From contig NW_027476847.1 of assembly GCF_051020955.1 (NCBI RefSeq), positions 62,001 through 126,000 on the forward strand: DNA of 64,000 nt. The letters are read 5' to 3'. Origin of the DNA: Megalopta genalis. Lineage: Eukaryota; Arthropoda; Insecta; Hymenoptera; Halictidae. The notes under the pieces are model-generated. The model worked only from the letters and a program-made list of their open reading frames with translations, made no database searches and was not told where the DNA came from. A program made the translations under genes and the position numbers. Below, piece by piece: positions 25,981 to 37,862 of the stretch (position 1 is the stretch's first letter; every line of letters begins with the position of its first letter).

Positions 25981-27331
25981 AAGGTTTAGCTTCAAATCCA
26001 TACATAACAAATGATTTCGCTTCAATTACTTGCGATATAAGTGATATAGCTTCAACTGCAAGCGAAACAAACGCGTTAGCTTCAAATCCATGCGAAACAC
26101 ATGATGTAGCTTCAAATCAATGCGATGTAGAAGGTTTAGCTTCAAATCCATGCGAGACACATGATGTAGCTTCAAATCAATGCGATGTAGTAGGTTTAGC
26201 TTCAAATCCATGCGAAACAAATGATTTCGCTTCAATTACTTGCGATATAAGTGATATAGCTTCAAATGCAGGCGAAACAAACGCGTTAGCTTCAAATCCA
26301 TTCGAAACACATGATGTAGCTTCAAATCAATGCGATGTAGAAGGTTTAGCTTCAAATCCGTGCGAAACAAATGATTTCGCTTCAAATACTTGCGATATAA
26401 GTGATATAGCTTCAAATGCTGGCGATATAAACGAGTTAGCTTCAAATCCATGCGAAACAAATGATATTGCTTCAAATACTTGCGATATAAGTAATATAGC
26501 TTTAAATTTCCGGCGAAATAATCGAGTTAGCTTCAAATCCAAGCGAAGCACATGATGTAGCTTCAAATCAATACGATGTAGGAGGTTTAGCTTCAAATCC
26601 ATGCGAAACCAATGATTTCGCTTCAATTACTTGCGATATGAGTGATATAGCTTCAAATGCAAGCGAAACAAACGCGTTAGCTTCAAATCCATGCGAAACA
26701 CATGATGTTGCTTCAAATCAATGCGATGTAGAAGGTTTAGCTTCAAATCCATGCGAAACAAATGATTTAGCTTCAAGTACGAGCGATATAAGTGATATAG
26801 TTTCAAATTCTGGCGAAATAATCGAGTTAGCTTCAAATCCATGCTAGACACATGATGTAGCTTCAAATCAATGCGATGTAGAAGGTTTAGCTTCCAATCC
26901 GTGCGACACAAATGATTTCGCTTCAAATACTTGTGATATAAGTGATATTGTTTCAAATTATGGCGAAATAATCGAGTTAGCTTCAAATCCATGCGAAACA
27001 CATGATGTAGTATCAAATCAATGCGATGTAGATTATTTAGCTTCAAATCCAGGCTAGACGAATTATTTAGCTTCAAATACTTGCGATATAAGTGATATAG
27101 CTTCAAATGCTGACGAAATAAACGAGATAGCTTCAAATCCATGCGAGACACATGATGTAGCTTCAAATCAATGCGATGTAGAAGGTTTAGCTTCAAATCC
27201 ATGCGAAACAATTGATTTCGCTTCAGTTACTTGCGATATAAGTGATATAGCTTCAAATGCAGGCGAAACAAACGCGTTAGCTTCAAATCCATGCGAAACA
27301 CATGATGTAGCTTCAAATCAATGCGATGTAG
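25981..27331. repeat. 1,351-bp tandem duplication, right copy
   Basis: Apparently exact repeat of 24,630-25,980, followed at 27,332 by the start of a third copy that runs only to about 27,650 before switching to another variant order. Near-identity across more than 1.3 kb implies very recent duplication or gene conversion, or an assembly that collapsed or expanded a repeat. Confidence 0.9.
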
Positions 27332-27750
27332 AAGGTTTAGCTTCAAATCCATACATAACAAATGATTTCGCTTCAATTACTTGCGATATAAGTGATATAG
27401 CTTCAACTGCAAGCGAAACAAACGCGTTAGCTTCAAATCCATGCGAAACACATGATGTAGCTTCAAATCAATGCGATGTAGAAGGTTTAGCTTCAAATCC
27501 ATGCGAGACACATGATGTAGCTTCAAATCAATGCGATGTAGTAGGTTTAGCTTCAAATCCATGCGAAACAAATGATTTCGCTTCAATTACTTGCGATATA
27601 AGTGATATAGCTTCAAATGCAGGCGAAACAAACGCGTTAGCTTCAAATCCATGCGAGACACATGATGTAGCTTCAAATCAATGCGATGTAGAAGGATTAG
27701 CTTCAAATCCATGCGACACAAATGATTTCGCTTCAATTACTTGCGATATA

Positions 27751-28738
27751 AGTGATACAGCTACAAATGCTGGCGAAATAAACGAGTTAGCTTCAAATCC
27801 ATGCGAAACACATGATGTAGGTTCAAATCAATGCGATGTAGAAAGATTAGCTTCAAATCAATGCAAAACACATGATGTAGCTTCAAATCAATGCGATGTA
27901 GAAGGTTTAGCTTCAAATTCCTGCGAAACAAATGATTTAGCTTCAAATACTTGCCATATACGTGATATAGCTTCAAATGCAGGCGAAACAATGACTTAGC
28001 TTCAATTACAAGCGATATAAGTGATATAGCTTCATATGCTGTCGAAATAATCGAGTTAGCTTGAAATACATGCGAAACACACGATGTAGCTTCAAATCAA
28101 TGCGATGTAGAAGGTGTAGCTTCTTATCCCTGCGAAACAAATGATTTAGCTTCAAATACTTGCGATATAAGTGATATAGCTTCAAATGCTGGCGAAATAA
28201 ACGAGTTAGCTTCAAATCCATGCGAAACAAATGATTTCGTTTCAATTACTTGCGATATAAGTGTTATAGCTTCAAATGCTGGCGAAATAAACGAGTTACC
28301 TTCAAATCCAAGCGGAGCACATGATGTAGATTCAAATCAATGCGACGTAGAAGTAGTAACTTCAATCCATGCGAAACAAATGATTTAGCTTCAAATACTT
28401 GCGATATAAGTGATATAGATTCAAATGCTGGCGAAATAAACGAGTTAGCTTCAAATCCATGCGAAACAAATGATTTAGCTTCAAATACTTGCGATATAAG
28501 TGATATAGCTTCAAATGCTGGCGGAATAAACGAGTTAGCTTCAAATCCATGCGAAACAAATGATTTAGCTTCAAATACTTGCGATATAAGTGATATAGCT
28601 TCAAATGCTGGCGAAATAAACGAGTTAGCTCCAACTCCATGCGAAACCCACGATGTAGCTTCAAATCAATGCGATGTAGAAGGTTCAGCTACAAATCCAT
28701 GTGAAACAAATGATTTAGATTCAAATACTTGCGATATA
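27751..28738. repeat. 990-bp tandem duplication, left copy
   Basis: Starts at agtgatacagctacaaatg and repeats from 28,739. The nominal period is 990 bp (33 monomers), reduced by single-base losses here in gaaacaatgac near 27,990 and in gtagtaacttcaatcc near 28,372. Internal order: two A-B dimers, the cttgccatatacgtg variant, three C-D-E trimers, then gctccaactccatgcg. Confidence 0.87.
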
Positions 28739-29053
28739 AGTGATACAGCTACAAATGCTGGCGAAATAAACGAGTTAGCTTCAAATCCATGCGAAACACA
28801 TGATGTAGGTTCAAATCAATGCGATGTAGAAAGATTAGCTTCAAATCAATGCAAAACACATGATGTAGCTTCAAATCAATGCGATGTAGAAGGTTTAGCT
28901 TCAAATTCCTGCGAAACAAATGATTTAGCTTCAAATACTTGCCATATACGTGATATAGCTTCAAATGCAGGCGAAACAAATGACTTAGCTTCAATTACAA
29001 GCGATATAAGTGATATAGCTTCATATGCTGTCGAAATAATCGAGTTAGCTTGA
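28340..29053 (+). other. Longest ATG-started + frame (237 codons); probably not a gene
   Basis: The ATG lies in a normally closed frame and is linked to the open gct frame only by the single-base loss near 28,372. The next 230 codons are decapeptide repeats, including three consecutive ASNPCETNDL / ASNTCDISDI / ASNAGEINEL trimers. It ends at tga where gcttc has become gcttg. The matching region one tandem copy later lacks the base loss and so lacks this start, which argues against a real gene. No signal peptide or known domain is visible. Confidence 0.15.
28359..28627. repeat. C-D-E trimer subarray (3 x 90 bp)
   Basis: Three successive 90-bp C-D-E trimers without the A and B monomers. They start after gtaacttc and are followed by the distinctive A variant gctccaactccatgcg then acccacg. 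The middle E monomer has ggcggaataaac. The same arrangement recurs at 29,348-29,617, 47,348-47,617, 48,727-48,996 and 53,108-53,377. Confidence 0.87.
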
Positions 29054-29727
29054 AATACATGCGAAACACACGATGTAGCTTCAAATCAATGCGATGTAGA
29101 AGGTGTAGCTTCTTATCCCTGCGAAACAAATGATTTAGCTTCAAATACTTGCGATATAAGTGATATAGCTTCAAATGCTGGCGAAATAAACGAGTTAGCT
29201 TCAAATCCATGCGAAACAAATGATTTCGTTTCAATTACTTGCGATATAAGTGTTATAGCTTCAAATGCTGGCGAAATAAACGAGTTACCTTCAAATCCAA
29301 GCGGAGCACATGATGTAGATTCAAATCAATGCGACGTAGAAGGTGTAACTTCAAATCCATGCGAAACAAATGATTTAGCTTCAAATACTTGCGATATAAG
29401 TGATATAGCTTCAAATGTTGGCGGAATAAACGAGTTAGCTTCAAATCCATGCGAAACAAATGATTTAGCTTCAAATACTTGCGATATAAGTGATATAGCT
29501 TCAAATGCTGGCGGAATAAACGAGTTAGCTTCAAATCCATGCGAAACAAATGATTTAGCTTCAAATACTTGCGATATAAGTGATATAGCTTCAAATGCTG
29601 GCGAAATAAACGAGTTAGCTCCAACTCCATGCGAACCCACGATGTAGCTTCAAATCAATGCGATGTAGAAGGTTCAGCTACAAATCCATGTGAAACAAAT
29701 GATTTAGATTCAAATACTTGCGATATA
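28739..29727. repeat. 990-bp tandem duplication, right copy
   Basis: Second copy of 27,751-28,738 with full-length gaaacaaatgac and cttcaaatcc, but with its own single-base loss in atgcgaacccac near 29,633. A trimer E monomer reads aatgttggcgg near 29,417, a private substitution. Confidence 0.87.
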
Positions 29728-30320
29728 AGTGATATAGCTTCAAATGCTGGCTAAATAAACGAGATAGCTTCAAATCCATGCGAAACACATGATGTAGCTT
29801 CAAATCAATGCGATGTATAAGGTTTAGCTTCAAATCCATTCGAAACAAATGATTTAGCTTCAATTACTTGCGATATAAGTGATATAGCTTCATATGCTGG
29901 CGAAATAAACGAGTTAGCTTCAAATCCATGCGAAACAAATGATTTAGCTTCAAATACTTGCGATATAAGTGATATAGCTTCAAATGCTGGCGGAATAAAC
30001 GAGTTAGCTTCAAATCCATGCGAAACAAATGATTTAGATTCAAATACTTGCGATATAAGTGATATAGCTTCAAATGCTGACGAAATAAACGAGATAGCTT
30101 CAAATCCATGCGAGACACATGATGTAGCTTCAAATCAATGCGATGTAGAAGTTTTAGCTTCAAATCCATGCGAAACAATTGAATTCGCTTCAATTACTTG
30201 CGATATAAGTGATATAGCTTCAAATGCAGGCGAAACAAACGCGTTAGCTTCAAATCCATGCGAAACGCATGATGTAGCTTCAAATCAATGTGATGTAGAA
30301 GGTTAGCTTCAAATCCATGA

Positions 30321-31490
30321 GAAACAAATGATTTCGCTTCAGTTACTTGCGATATAAGTGATATAGCTTCAAATGCAGGCGAAGCAAACGCGTTAGCTTC
30401 AAATCCATGCGAAACACATGATGTAGCTTCAAATCAATGCGATGTAGAAGGTTTAGCTTCAAATCCATACATAACAAATGATTTCGTTTCAATTACTTGC
30501 GATATAAGTGATATATCTTCAACTGCAAGCGAAACAAACGCGTTAGCTTCAAATCCATGCGAAACACATGATGTAGCTTCAAATCAATGCGATGTAGATG
30601 GTTTAGCTACAAATCCGTGCGAAACAAATGATTTAGCTTCAAATACGAGCGATATAAGTGATATAGTTTCAAATTCTGGCGAAATAATCGAGTTAGCTTC
30701 AAATCCATGCGAGACACATGATGTAGCTTCAAATCAATGCGATGTAGAAGGATTAGCTTCAAATCCATGCGACACAAATGATTTCGCTTCAATTACTTGC
30801 GATATAAGTGATACAGCTTCAAATGCTGGCGAAATAAACGAGTTACCTTCAAATCCATGCGAAACACATGATGTAGCTTCAAATCAATGCGATGTAGATT
30901 ATTTAGCTTCAAATCCAGGTGAGACAAATTATTTAGCTGCAAATACTTGCGATATAAGTAATATAGCTACAAATGCTGGCGAAATAAACGAGTTAGCTTC
31001 AAATCCATGCGAAAAACATGATGTAGGTTCAAATCAATGCGATGTAGAAAGATTAGCTTCAAATCAATGCGAAACACATGATGTAGCTTCAAATCAATGC
31101 GATGTAGAAGGTTTAGCTTCAAATTCCTGCGAAACAAATGATTTAGCTTCAAATACTTGCCATATACGTGATATAGCTTCAAATGCAGGCGAAACAAATG
31201 ATTTAGCTTCAATTACAAGCGATATAAGTGATATAGCTTCATATGCTGTCGAAATAATCGAGTTAGCTTCATATCCATGCGAGACACATGATGTAGCTTC
31301 AAATCAATGCGATGTAGAAGGTTTAGCTTCCAATCCGTGCGACACAAATGATTTCGCTTCAAATACTTGTGATATAAGTGATATTGTTTCAAATTATAGC
31401 GAAATAATCGAGTTAGCTTCAAATCCGTGCGAAACACATGATGTAGCATCAAATCAATGCGATGTAGATTATTTCGCTTCAAATCCAGGC
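30321..31490 (+). other. 390-codon stop-free + frame, no start
   Basis: The gct frame is open between tga at 30,318-30,320 (ccatgag variant) and tag at 31,491-31,493 (ccaggctagacg variant). All residues are decapeptide repeats and no Met codon occurs. The same interval in the next super-repeat unit, 34,493-35,662, is open for the same length between the same two inherited stops. The frame is therefore copied with the DNA rather than independently maintained. Confidence 0.2.
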
Positions 31491-31860
31491 TAGACGAATT
31501 ATTTAGCTTCAAATACTTGCGATATAAGTAATATAGCTTCAAATGCTGGCGGAATAAACGAGTTAGCTTCAAATACATGCGAAATACATGATGTAGGTTC
31601 AAATCAATGCGATGTAGAAAGATTAGCTTCAAATCCATGCGAGACACATGATGTAGCTTCAAATCAATGCGATGTAGTTTGTTTAGCTTCAAATCCATGC
31701 GAAACAAATGATTTAGATTCAAATACTTGCGATATAAGTGATATAGCTTCAAATGCTGACGAAATAAACGAGATAGCTTCAAATCCATGCGAGACACATG
31801 ATGTAGCTTCAAATCAATGCGATGTAGAAGTTTTAGCTTCAAATCCATGCGAAACAATTG

Positions 31861-32220
31861 ATTTCGCTTCAATTACTTGCGATATAAGTGATATAGCTTC
31901 AAATGCAGGCGAAACAAACGCGTTAGCTTCAAATCCATGCGAAACGCATGATGTAGCTTCAAATCAATGTGATGTAGAAGGTTTAGCTTCAAAACCATGA
32001 GAAATAAATGATTTCGCTTCAGTTACTTGCGATATAAGTGATATAGCTTCAACTGCAAGCGAAACAAACGCGTTAGCTTCAAATCCATGCGAAACACATG
32101 ATGTAGCTTCAAATCAATGCGATGAAGAAGGTTTAGCTTCAAATCCATGCGAGACACATGATGTAGCTTCAAATCAATGCGATGTAGTAGGTTTAGCTTC
32201 AAATCCATGCGAAACAAATG
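31861..32220. repeat. 360-bp doublet, left copy (unit 2)
   Basis: Twelve monomers starting atttcgcttcaattacttgcg, including aatgtgatgtagaagg, aaaaccatgagaaataaatg and gcgatgaagaagg. They are repeated without visible change at 32,221-32,580. The corresponding duplication in unit 1 has a 509-bp spacing because one extra 150-bp cycle (catacataac) is inserted and one a is lost near 24,464. Confidence 0.88.
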
Positions 32221-32580
32221 ATTTCGCTTCAATTACTTGCGATATAAGTGATATAGCTTCAAATGCAGGCGAAACAAACGCGTTAGCTTCAAATCCATGC
32301 GAAACGCATGATGTAGCTTCAAATCAATGTGATGTAGAAGGTTTAGCTTCAAAACCATGAGAAATAAATGATTTCGCTTCAGTTACTTGCGATATAAGTG
32401 ATATAGCTTCAACTGCAAGCGAAACAAACGCGTTAGCTTCAAATCCATGCGAAACACATGATGTAGCTTCAAATCAATGCGATGAAGAAGGTTTAGCTTC
32501 AAATCCATGCGAGACACATGATGTAGCTTCAAATCAATGCGATGTAGTAGGTTTAGCTTCAAATCCATGCGAAACAAATG
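32221..32580. repeat. 360-bp doublet, right copy (unit 2)
   Basis: Repeat of 31,861-32,220, including the unusual gcgatgaagaagg B variant. The same doublet occurs at 37,143-37,862 and 50,612-51,331, so the 360-bp duplication predates the copying of the super-repeat units. Confidence 0.88.
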
Positions 32581-34492
32581 ATTTCGCTTCAATTACTTGC
32601 GATATAAGTGATATAGCTTCAAATGCAGGCGAAACAAACGCGTTAGCTTCAAATCCATTCGAAACACATGATGTAGCTTCAAATCAATGCGATGTAGAAG
32701 GTTTAGCTTCAAATCCGTGCGAAACAAATGATTTCGCTTCAAATACTTGCGATATAAGTGATATAGCTTCAAATGCTGGCGATATAAACGAGTTAGCTTC
32801 AAATCCATGCGAAACAAATGATATTGCTTCAAATACTTGCGATATAAGTAATATAGCTTTAAATTTCCGGCGAAATAATCGAGTTAGCTTCAAATCCAAG
32901 CGAAGCACATGATGTAGCTTCAAATCAATACGATGTAGGAGGTTTAGCTTCAAATCCATGCGAAACCAATGATTTCGCTTCAATTACTTGCGATATGAGT
33001 GATATAGCTTCAAATGCAAGCGAAACAAACGCGTTAGCTTCAAATCCATGCGAAACACATGATGTTGCTTCAAATCAATGCGATGTAGAAGGTTTAGCTT
33101 CAAATCCATGCGAAACAAATGATTTAGCTTCAAGTACGAGCGATATAAGTGATATAGTTTCAAATTCTGGCGAAATAATCGAGTTAGCTTCAAATCCATG
33201 CTAGACACATGATGTAGCTTCAAATCAATGCGATGTAGAAGGTTTAGCTTCCAATCCGTGCGACACAAATGATTTCGCTTCAAATACTTGTGATATAAGT
33301 GATATTGTTTCAAATTATGGCGAAATAATCGAGTTAGCTTCAAATCCATGCGAAACACATGATGTAGTATCAAATCAATGCGATGTAGATTATTTAGCTT
33401 CAAATCCAGGCTAGACGAATTATTTAGCTTCAAATACTTGCGATATAAGTGATATAGCTTCAAATGCTGACGAAATAAACGAGATAGCTTCAAATCCATG
33501 CGAGACACATGATGTAGCTTCAAATCAATGCGATGTAGAAGGTTTAGCTTCAAATCCATGCGAAACAATTGATTTCGCTTCAGTTACTTGCGATATAAGT
33601 GATATAGCTTCAAATGCAGGCGAAACAAACGCGTTAGCTTCAAATCCATGCGAAACACATGATGTAGCTTCAAATCAATGCGATGTAGAAGGATTAGCTT
33701 CAAATCCATGCGACACAAATGATTTCGCTTCAATTACTTGCGTTATAAGTGATACAGCTACAAATGCTGGCGAAATAAACGTGTTAGCTTCAAATCCATG
33801 CGAAACACATGATGTAGGTTCAAATCAATGCGATGTAGAAGGTTCAGCTACAAATCCATGTGAAACAAATGATTTAGATTCAAATACTTGCGATATAAGT
33901 GATATAGCTTCAAATGCTGGCTAAATAAACGAGATAGCTTCAAATCCATGCGAAACACATGATGAAGCTTCAAATCAATGCGATGTATAAGGTTTAGCTT
34001 CAAATCCATTCGAAACAAATGATTTAGCTTCAATTACTTGCGATATAAGTGATATAGCTTCATATGCTGGCGAAATAAACGAGTTAGCTTCAAATCCATG
34101 CGAAACAAATGATTTAAGCTTCAAATACTTGCGATATAAGTGATATAGCTTCAAATGCTGGCGGAATAAACGAGTTAGCTTCAAATCCATGCGAAACAAA
34201 TGATTTAGATTCAAATACTTGCGATATAAGTGATATAGCTTCAAATGCTGACGAAATAAACGAGATAGCTTCAAATCCATGCGAGACACATGATGTAGCT
34301 TCAAATCAATGCGATGTAGAAGTTTTAGCTTCAAATCCATGCGAAACAATTGATTTCGCTTCAATTACTTGCGATATAAGTGATATAGCTTCAAATGCAG
34401 GCGAAACAAACGCGTTAGCTTCAAATCCATGCGAAACGCATGATGTAGCTTCAAATCAATGTGATGTAGAAGGTTTAGCTTCAAATCCATGA

Positions 34493-35662
34493 GAAACAAA
34501 TGATTTCGCTTCAGTTACTTGCGATATAAGTGATATAGCTTCAAATGCAGGCGAAGCAAACGCGTTAGCTTCAAATCCATGCGAAACACATGATGTAGCT
34601 TCAAATCAATGCGATGTAGAAGGTTTAGCTTCAAATCCATACATAACAAATGATTTCGTTTCAATTACTTGCGATATAAGTGATATATCTTCAACTGCAA
34701 GCGAAACAAACGCGTTAGCTTCAAATCCATGCGAAACACATGATGTAGCTTCAAATCAATGCGATGTAGATGGTTTAGCTACAAATCCATGCGAAACAAA
34801 TGATTTAGCTTCAAATACGAGCGATATAAGTGATATAGTTTCAAATTCTGGCGAAATAATCGAGTTAGCTTCAAATCCATGCGAGACACATGATGTAGCT
34901 TCAAATCAATGCGATGTAGAAGGATTAGCTTCAAATCCATGCGACACAAATGATTTCGCTTCAATTACTTGCGATATAAGTGATACAGCTTCAAATGCTG
35001 GCGAAATAAACGAGTTACCTTCAAATCCATGCGAAACACATGATGTAGCTTCAAATCAATGCGATGTAGATTATTTAGCTTCAAATCCAGGTGAGACAAA
35101 TTATTTAGCTGCAAATACTTGCGATATAAGTAATATAGCTACAAATGCTGGCGAAATAAACGAGTTAGCTTCAAATCCATGCGAAAAACATGATGTAGGT
35201 TCAAATCAATGCGATGTAGAAAGATTAGCTTCAAATCAATGCGAAACACATGATGTAGCTTCAAATCAATGCGATGTAGAAGGTTTAGCTTCAAATTCCT
35301 GCGAAACAAATGATTTAGCTTCAAATACTTGCCATATACGTGATATAGCTTCAAATGCAGGCGAAACAAATAATTTAGCTTCAATTACAAGCGATATAAG
35401 TGATATAGCTTCATATGCTGTCGAAATAATCGAGTTAGCTTCATATCCATGCGAGACACATGATGTAGCTTCAAATCAATACGATGTAGGAGGTTTAGCT
35501 TCAAATCCATGCGAAACCAATGATTTCGCTTCAATTACTTGCGATATGAGTGATATAGCTTCAAATGCAAGCGAAACAAACGCGTTAGCTTCAAATCCAT
35601 GCGAAACACATGATGTAGTATCAAATCAATGCGATGTAGATTATTTAGCTTCAAATCCAGGC
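34493..35662 (+). other. 390-codon stop-free + frame, copy of 30,321-31,490
   Basis: Open in the gct frame between tga at 34,490-34,492 and tag at 35,663-35,665. The first kilobase matches the unit 1 frame. The end has been replaced by a segment with gatatgagt, a D variant that creates one of the few in-frame ATG codons. There is no recognisable domain, and I do not regard this as a gene. Confidence 0.2.
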
Positions 35663-37142
35663 TAGACGAATTATTTAGCTTCAAATACTTGCGATATAAG
35701 TGATATAGCTTCAAATGCTGACGAAATAAACGAGATAGCTTCAAATCCATGCGAGACACATGATGTAGCTTCAAATCAATGCGATGTAGAAGGTTTAGCT
35801 TCAAATCCATGCGAAACAATTGATTTCGCTTCAGTTACTTGCGATATAAGTGATATAGCTTCAAATGCAGGCGAAACAAACGCGTTAGCTTCAAATCCAT
35901 GCGAAACACATGATGTAGCTTCAAATCAATGCGATGTAGAAGGTTTAGCTTCAAATCCATACATAACAAATGATTTCGCTTCAATTACTTGCGATATAAG
36001 TGATATAGCTTCAACTGCAAGCGAAACAAACGCGTTAGCTTCAAATCCATGCGAAACACATGATGTAGCTTCAAATCAATGCGATGTAGAAGGTTTAGCT
36101 TCAAATCCATGCGAGACACATGATGTAGCTTCAAATCAATGCGATGTAGTAGGTTTAGCTTCAAATCCATGCGAAACAAATGATTTCGCTTCAATTACTT
36201 GCGATATAAGTGATATAGCTTCAAATGCAGGCGAAACAAACGCGTTAGCTTCAAATCCATGCGAGACACATGATGTAGCTTCAAATCAATGCGATGTAGA
36301 AGGTTTAGCTTCAAATCCATGCGAAACAAATGATTTAGATTCAAATACTTGCGATATAAGTGATATAGCTTCAAATGCTGACGAAATAAACGAGATAGCT
36401 TCAAATCCATGCGAGACACATGATGTAGCTTCAAATCAATGCGATGTAGAAGTTTTAGCTTCAAATCCAGGCGAAACAAATGATTTAGCTTCAATTACTT
36501 GCGATATAAGTGATATAGCTTCATATGCTGTCGAAATAATCGAGTTAGCTTCATATCCATGCGAGACACATGATGTAGCTTCAAATCAATGCGATGTAGA
36601 AGGTTTAGCTTCCAATCCGTGCGACACAAATGATTTCGCTTCAAATACTTGTGATATAAGTGATATTGTTCCAAATTATAGCGAAATAATCGAGTTAGCT
36701 TCAAATCCGTGCGAAACACATGATGTAGCATCAAATCAATGCGATGTAGATTATTTCGCTTCAAATCCAGGCTAGACGAATTATTTAGCTTCAAATACTT
36801 GCGATATAAGTAATATAGCTTCAAATGCTGGCGGAATAAACGAGTTAGCTTCAAATACATGCGAAATACATGATGTAGGTTCAAATCAATGCGATGTAGA
36901 AAGATTAGCTTCAAATCCATGCGAGACACATGATGTAGCTTCAAATCAATGCGATGTAGTTTGTTTAGCTTCAAATCCATGCGAAACAAATGATTTAGAT
37001 TCAAATACTTGCGATATAAGTGATATAGCTTCAAATGCTGACGAAATAAACGAGATAGCTTCAAATCCATGCGAGACACATGATGTAGCTTCAAATCAAT
37101 GCGATGTAGAAGTTTTAGCTTCAAATCCATGCGAAACAATTG

Positions 37143-37862
37143 ATTTCGCTTCAATTACTTGCGATATAAGTGATATAGCTTCAAATGCAGGCGAAACAAA
37201 CGCGTTAGCTTCAAATCCATGCGAAACGCATGATGTAGCTTCAAATCAATGTGATGTAGAAGGTTTAGCTTCAAAACCATGAGAAATAAATGATTTCGCT
37301 TCAGTTACTTGCGATATAAGTGATATAGCTTCAACTGCAAGCGAAACAAACGCGTTAGCTTCAAATCCATGCGAAACACATGATGTAGCTTCAAATCAAT
37401 GCGATGAAGAAGGTTTAGCTTCAAATCCATGCGAGACACATGATGTAGCTTCAAATCAATGCGATGTAGTAGGTTTAGCTTCAAATCCATGCGAAACAAA
37501 TGATTTCGCTTCAATTACTTGCGATATAAGTGATATAGCTTCAAATGCAGGCGAAACAAACGCGTTAGCTTCAAATCCATGCGAAACGCATGATGTAGCT
37601 TCAAATCAATGTGATGTAGAAGGTTTAGCTTCAAAACCATGAGAAATAAATGATTTCGCTTCAGTTACTTGCGATATAAGTGATATAGCTTCAACTGCAA
37701 GCGAAACAAACGCGTTAGCTTCAAATCCATGCGAAACACATGATGTAGCTTCAAATCAATGCGATGAAGAAGGTTTAGCTTCAAATCCATGCGAGACACA
37801 TGATGTAGCTTCAAATCAATGCGATGTAGTAGGTTTAGCTTCAAATCCATGCGAAACAAATG
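37143..37862. repeat. 360-bp doublet in unit 3
   Basis: Two consecutive 360-bp copies (37,143-37,502 and 37,503-37,862) equivalent to those at 31,861-32,580, offset 5,282. Both carry the gcgatgaagaagg and catgagaaataaatg variants. Confidence 0.87.

Larger units (their letters stand above)
23356..31212. repeat. Super-repeat unit 1 (7,857 bp)
   Basis: Unit boundaries are set by a recurring anchor run of about 660 bp whose left ends lie at 23,356, 31,213 and 36,495. The run contains gcttcatatgctgtcg, gcttccaatccgtgcg, cttgtgatataagtgatatt, ccaggctagacg and gtagtttgttta. Unit 1 is the longest because it contains both a 1,351-bp tandem duplication and a 989-bp tandem duplication. The anchor and the next kilobase match unit 2 at a constant offset of 7,857 with few differences by eye. 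Confidence 0.82.
31213..36494. repeat. Super-repeat unit 2 (5,282 bp)
   Basis: Starts with the same anchor run as units 1 and 3. Its first 2.4 kb matches unit 3 at constant offset 5,282. From about 33,850 the match continues at offset about 5,972 and, after 35,985, at 6,271. Unit 3 therefore contains about 690 bp and then about 300 bp that unit 2 lacks. It carries one copy of the 1,351-bp core, against two in unit 1. Confidence 0.82.

Noticed and set aside
27332..27650. Transposon insertion at the end of the third partial 1,351-bp copy
   Set aside because: The sequence simply switches to another variant order of the same monomers. There are no terminal repeats, target duplications or foreign sequence.
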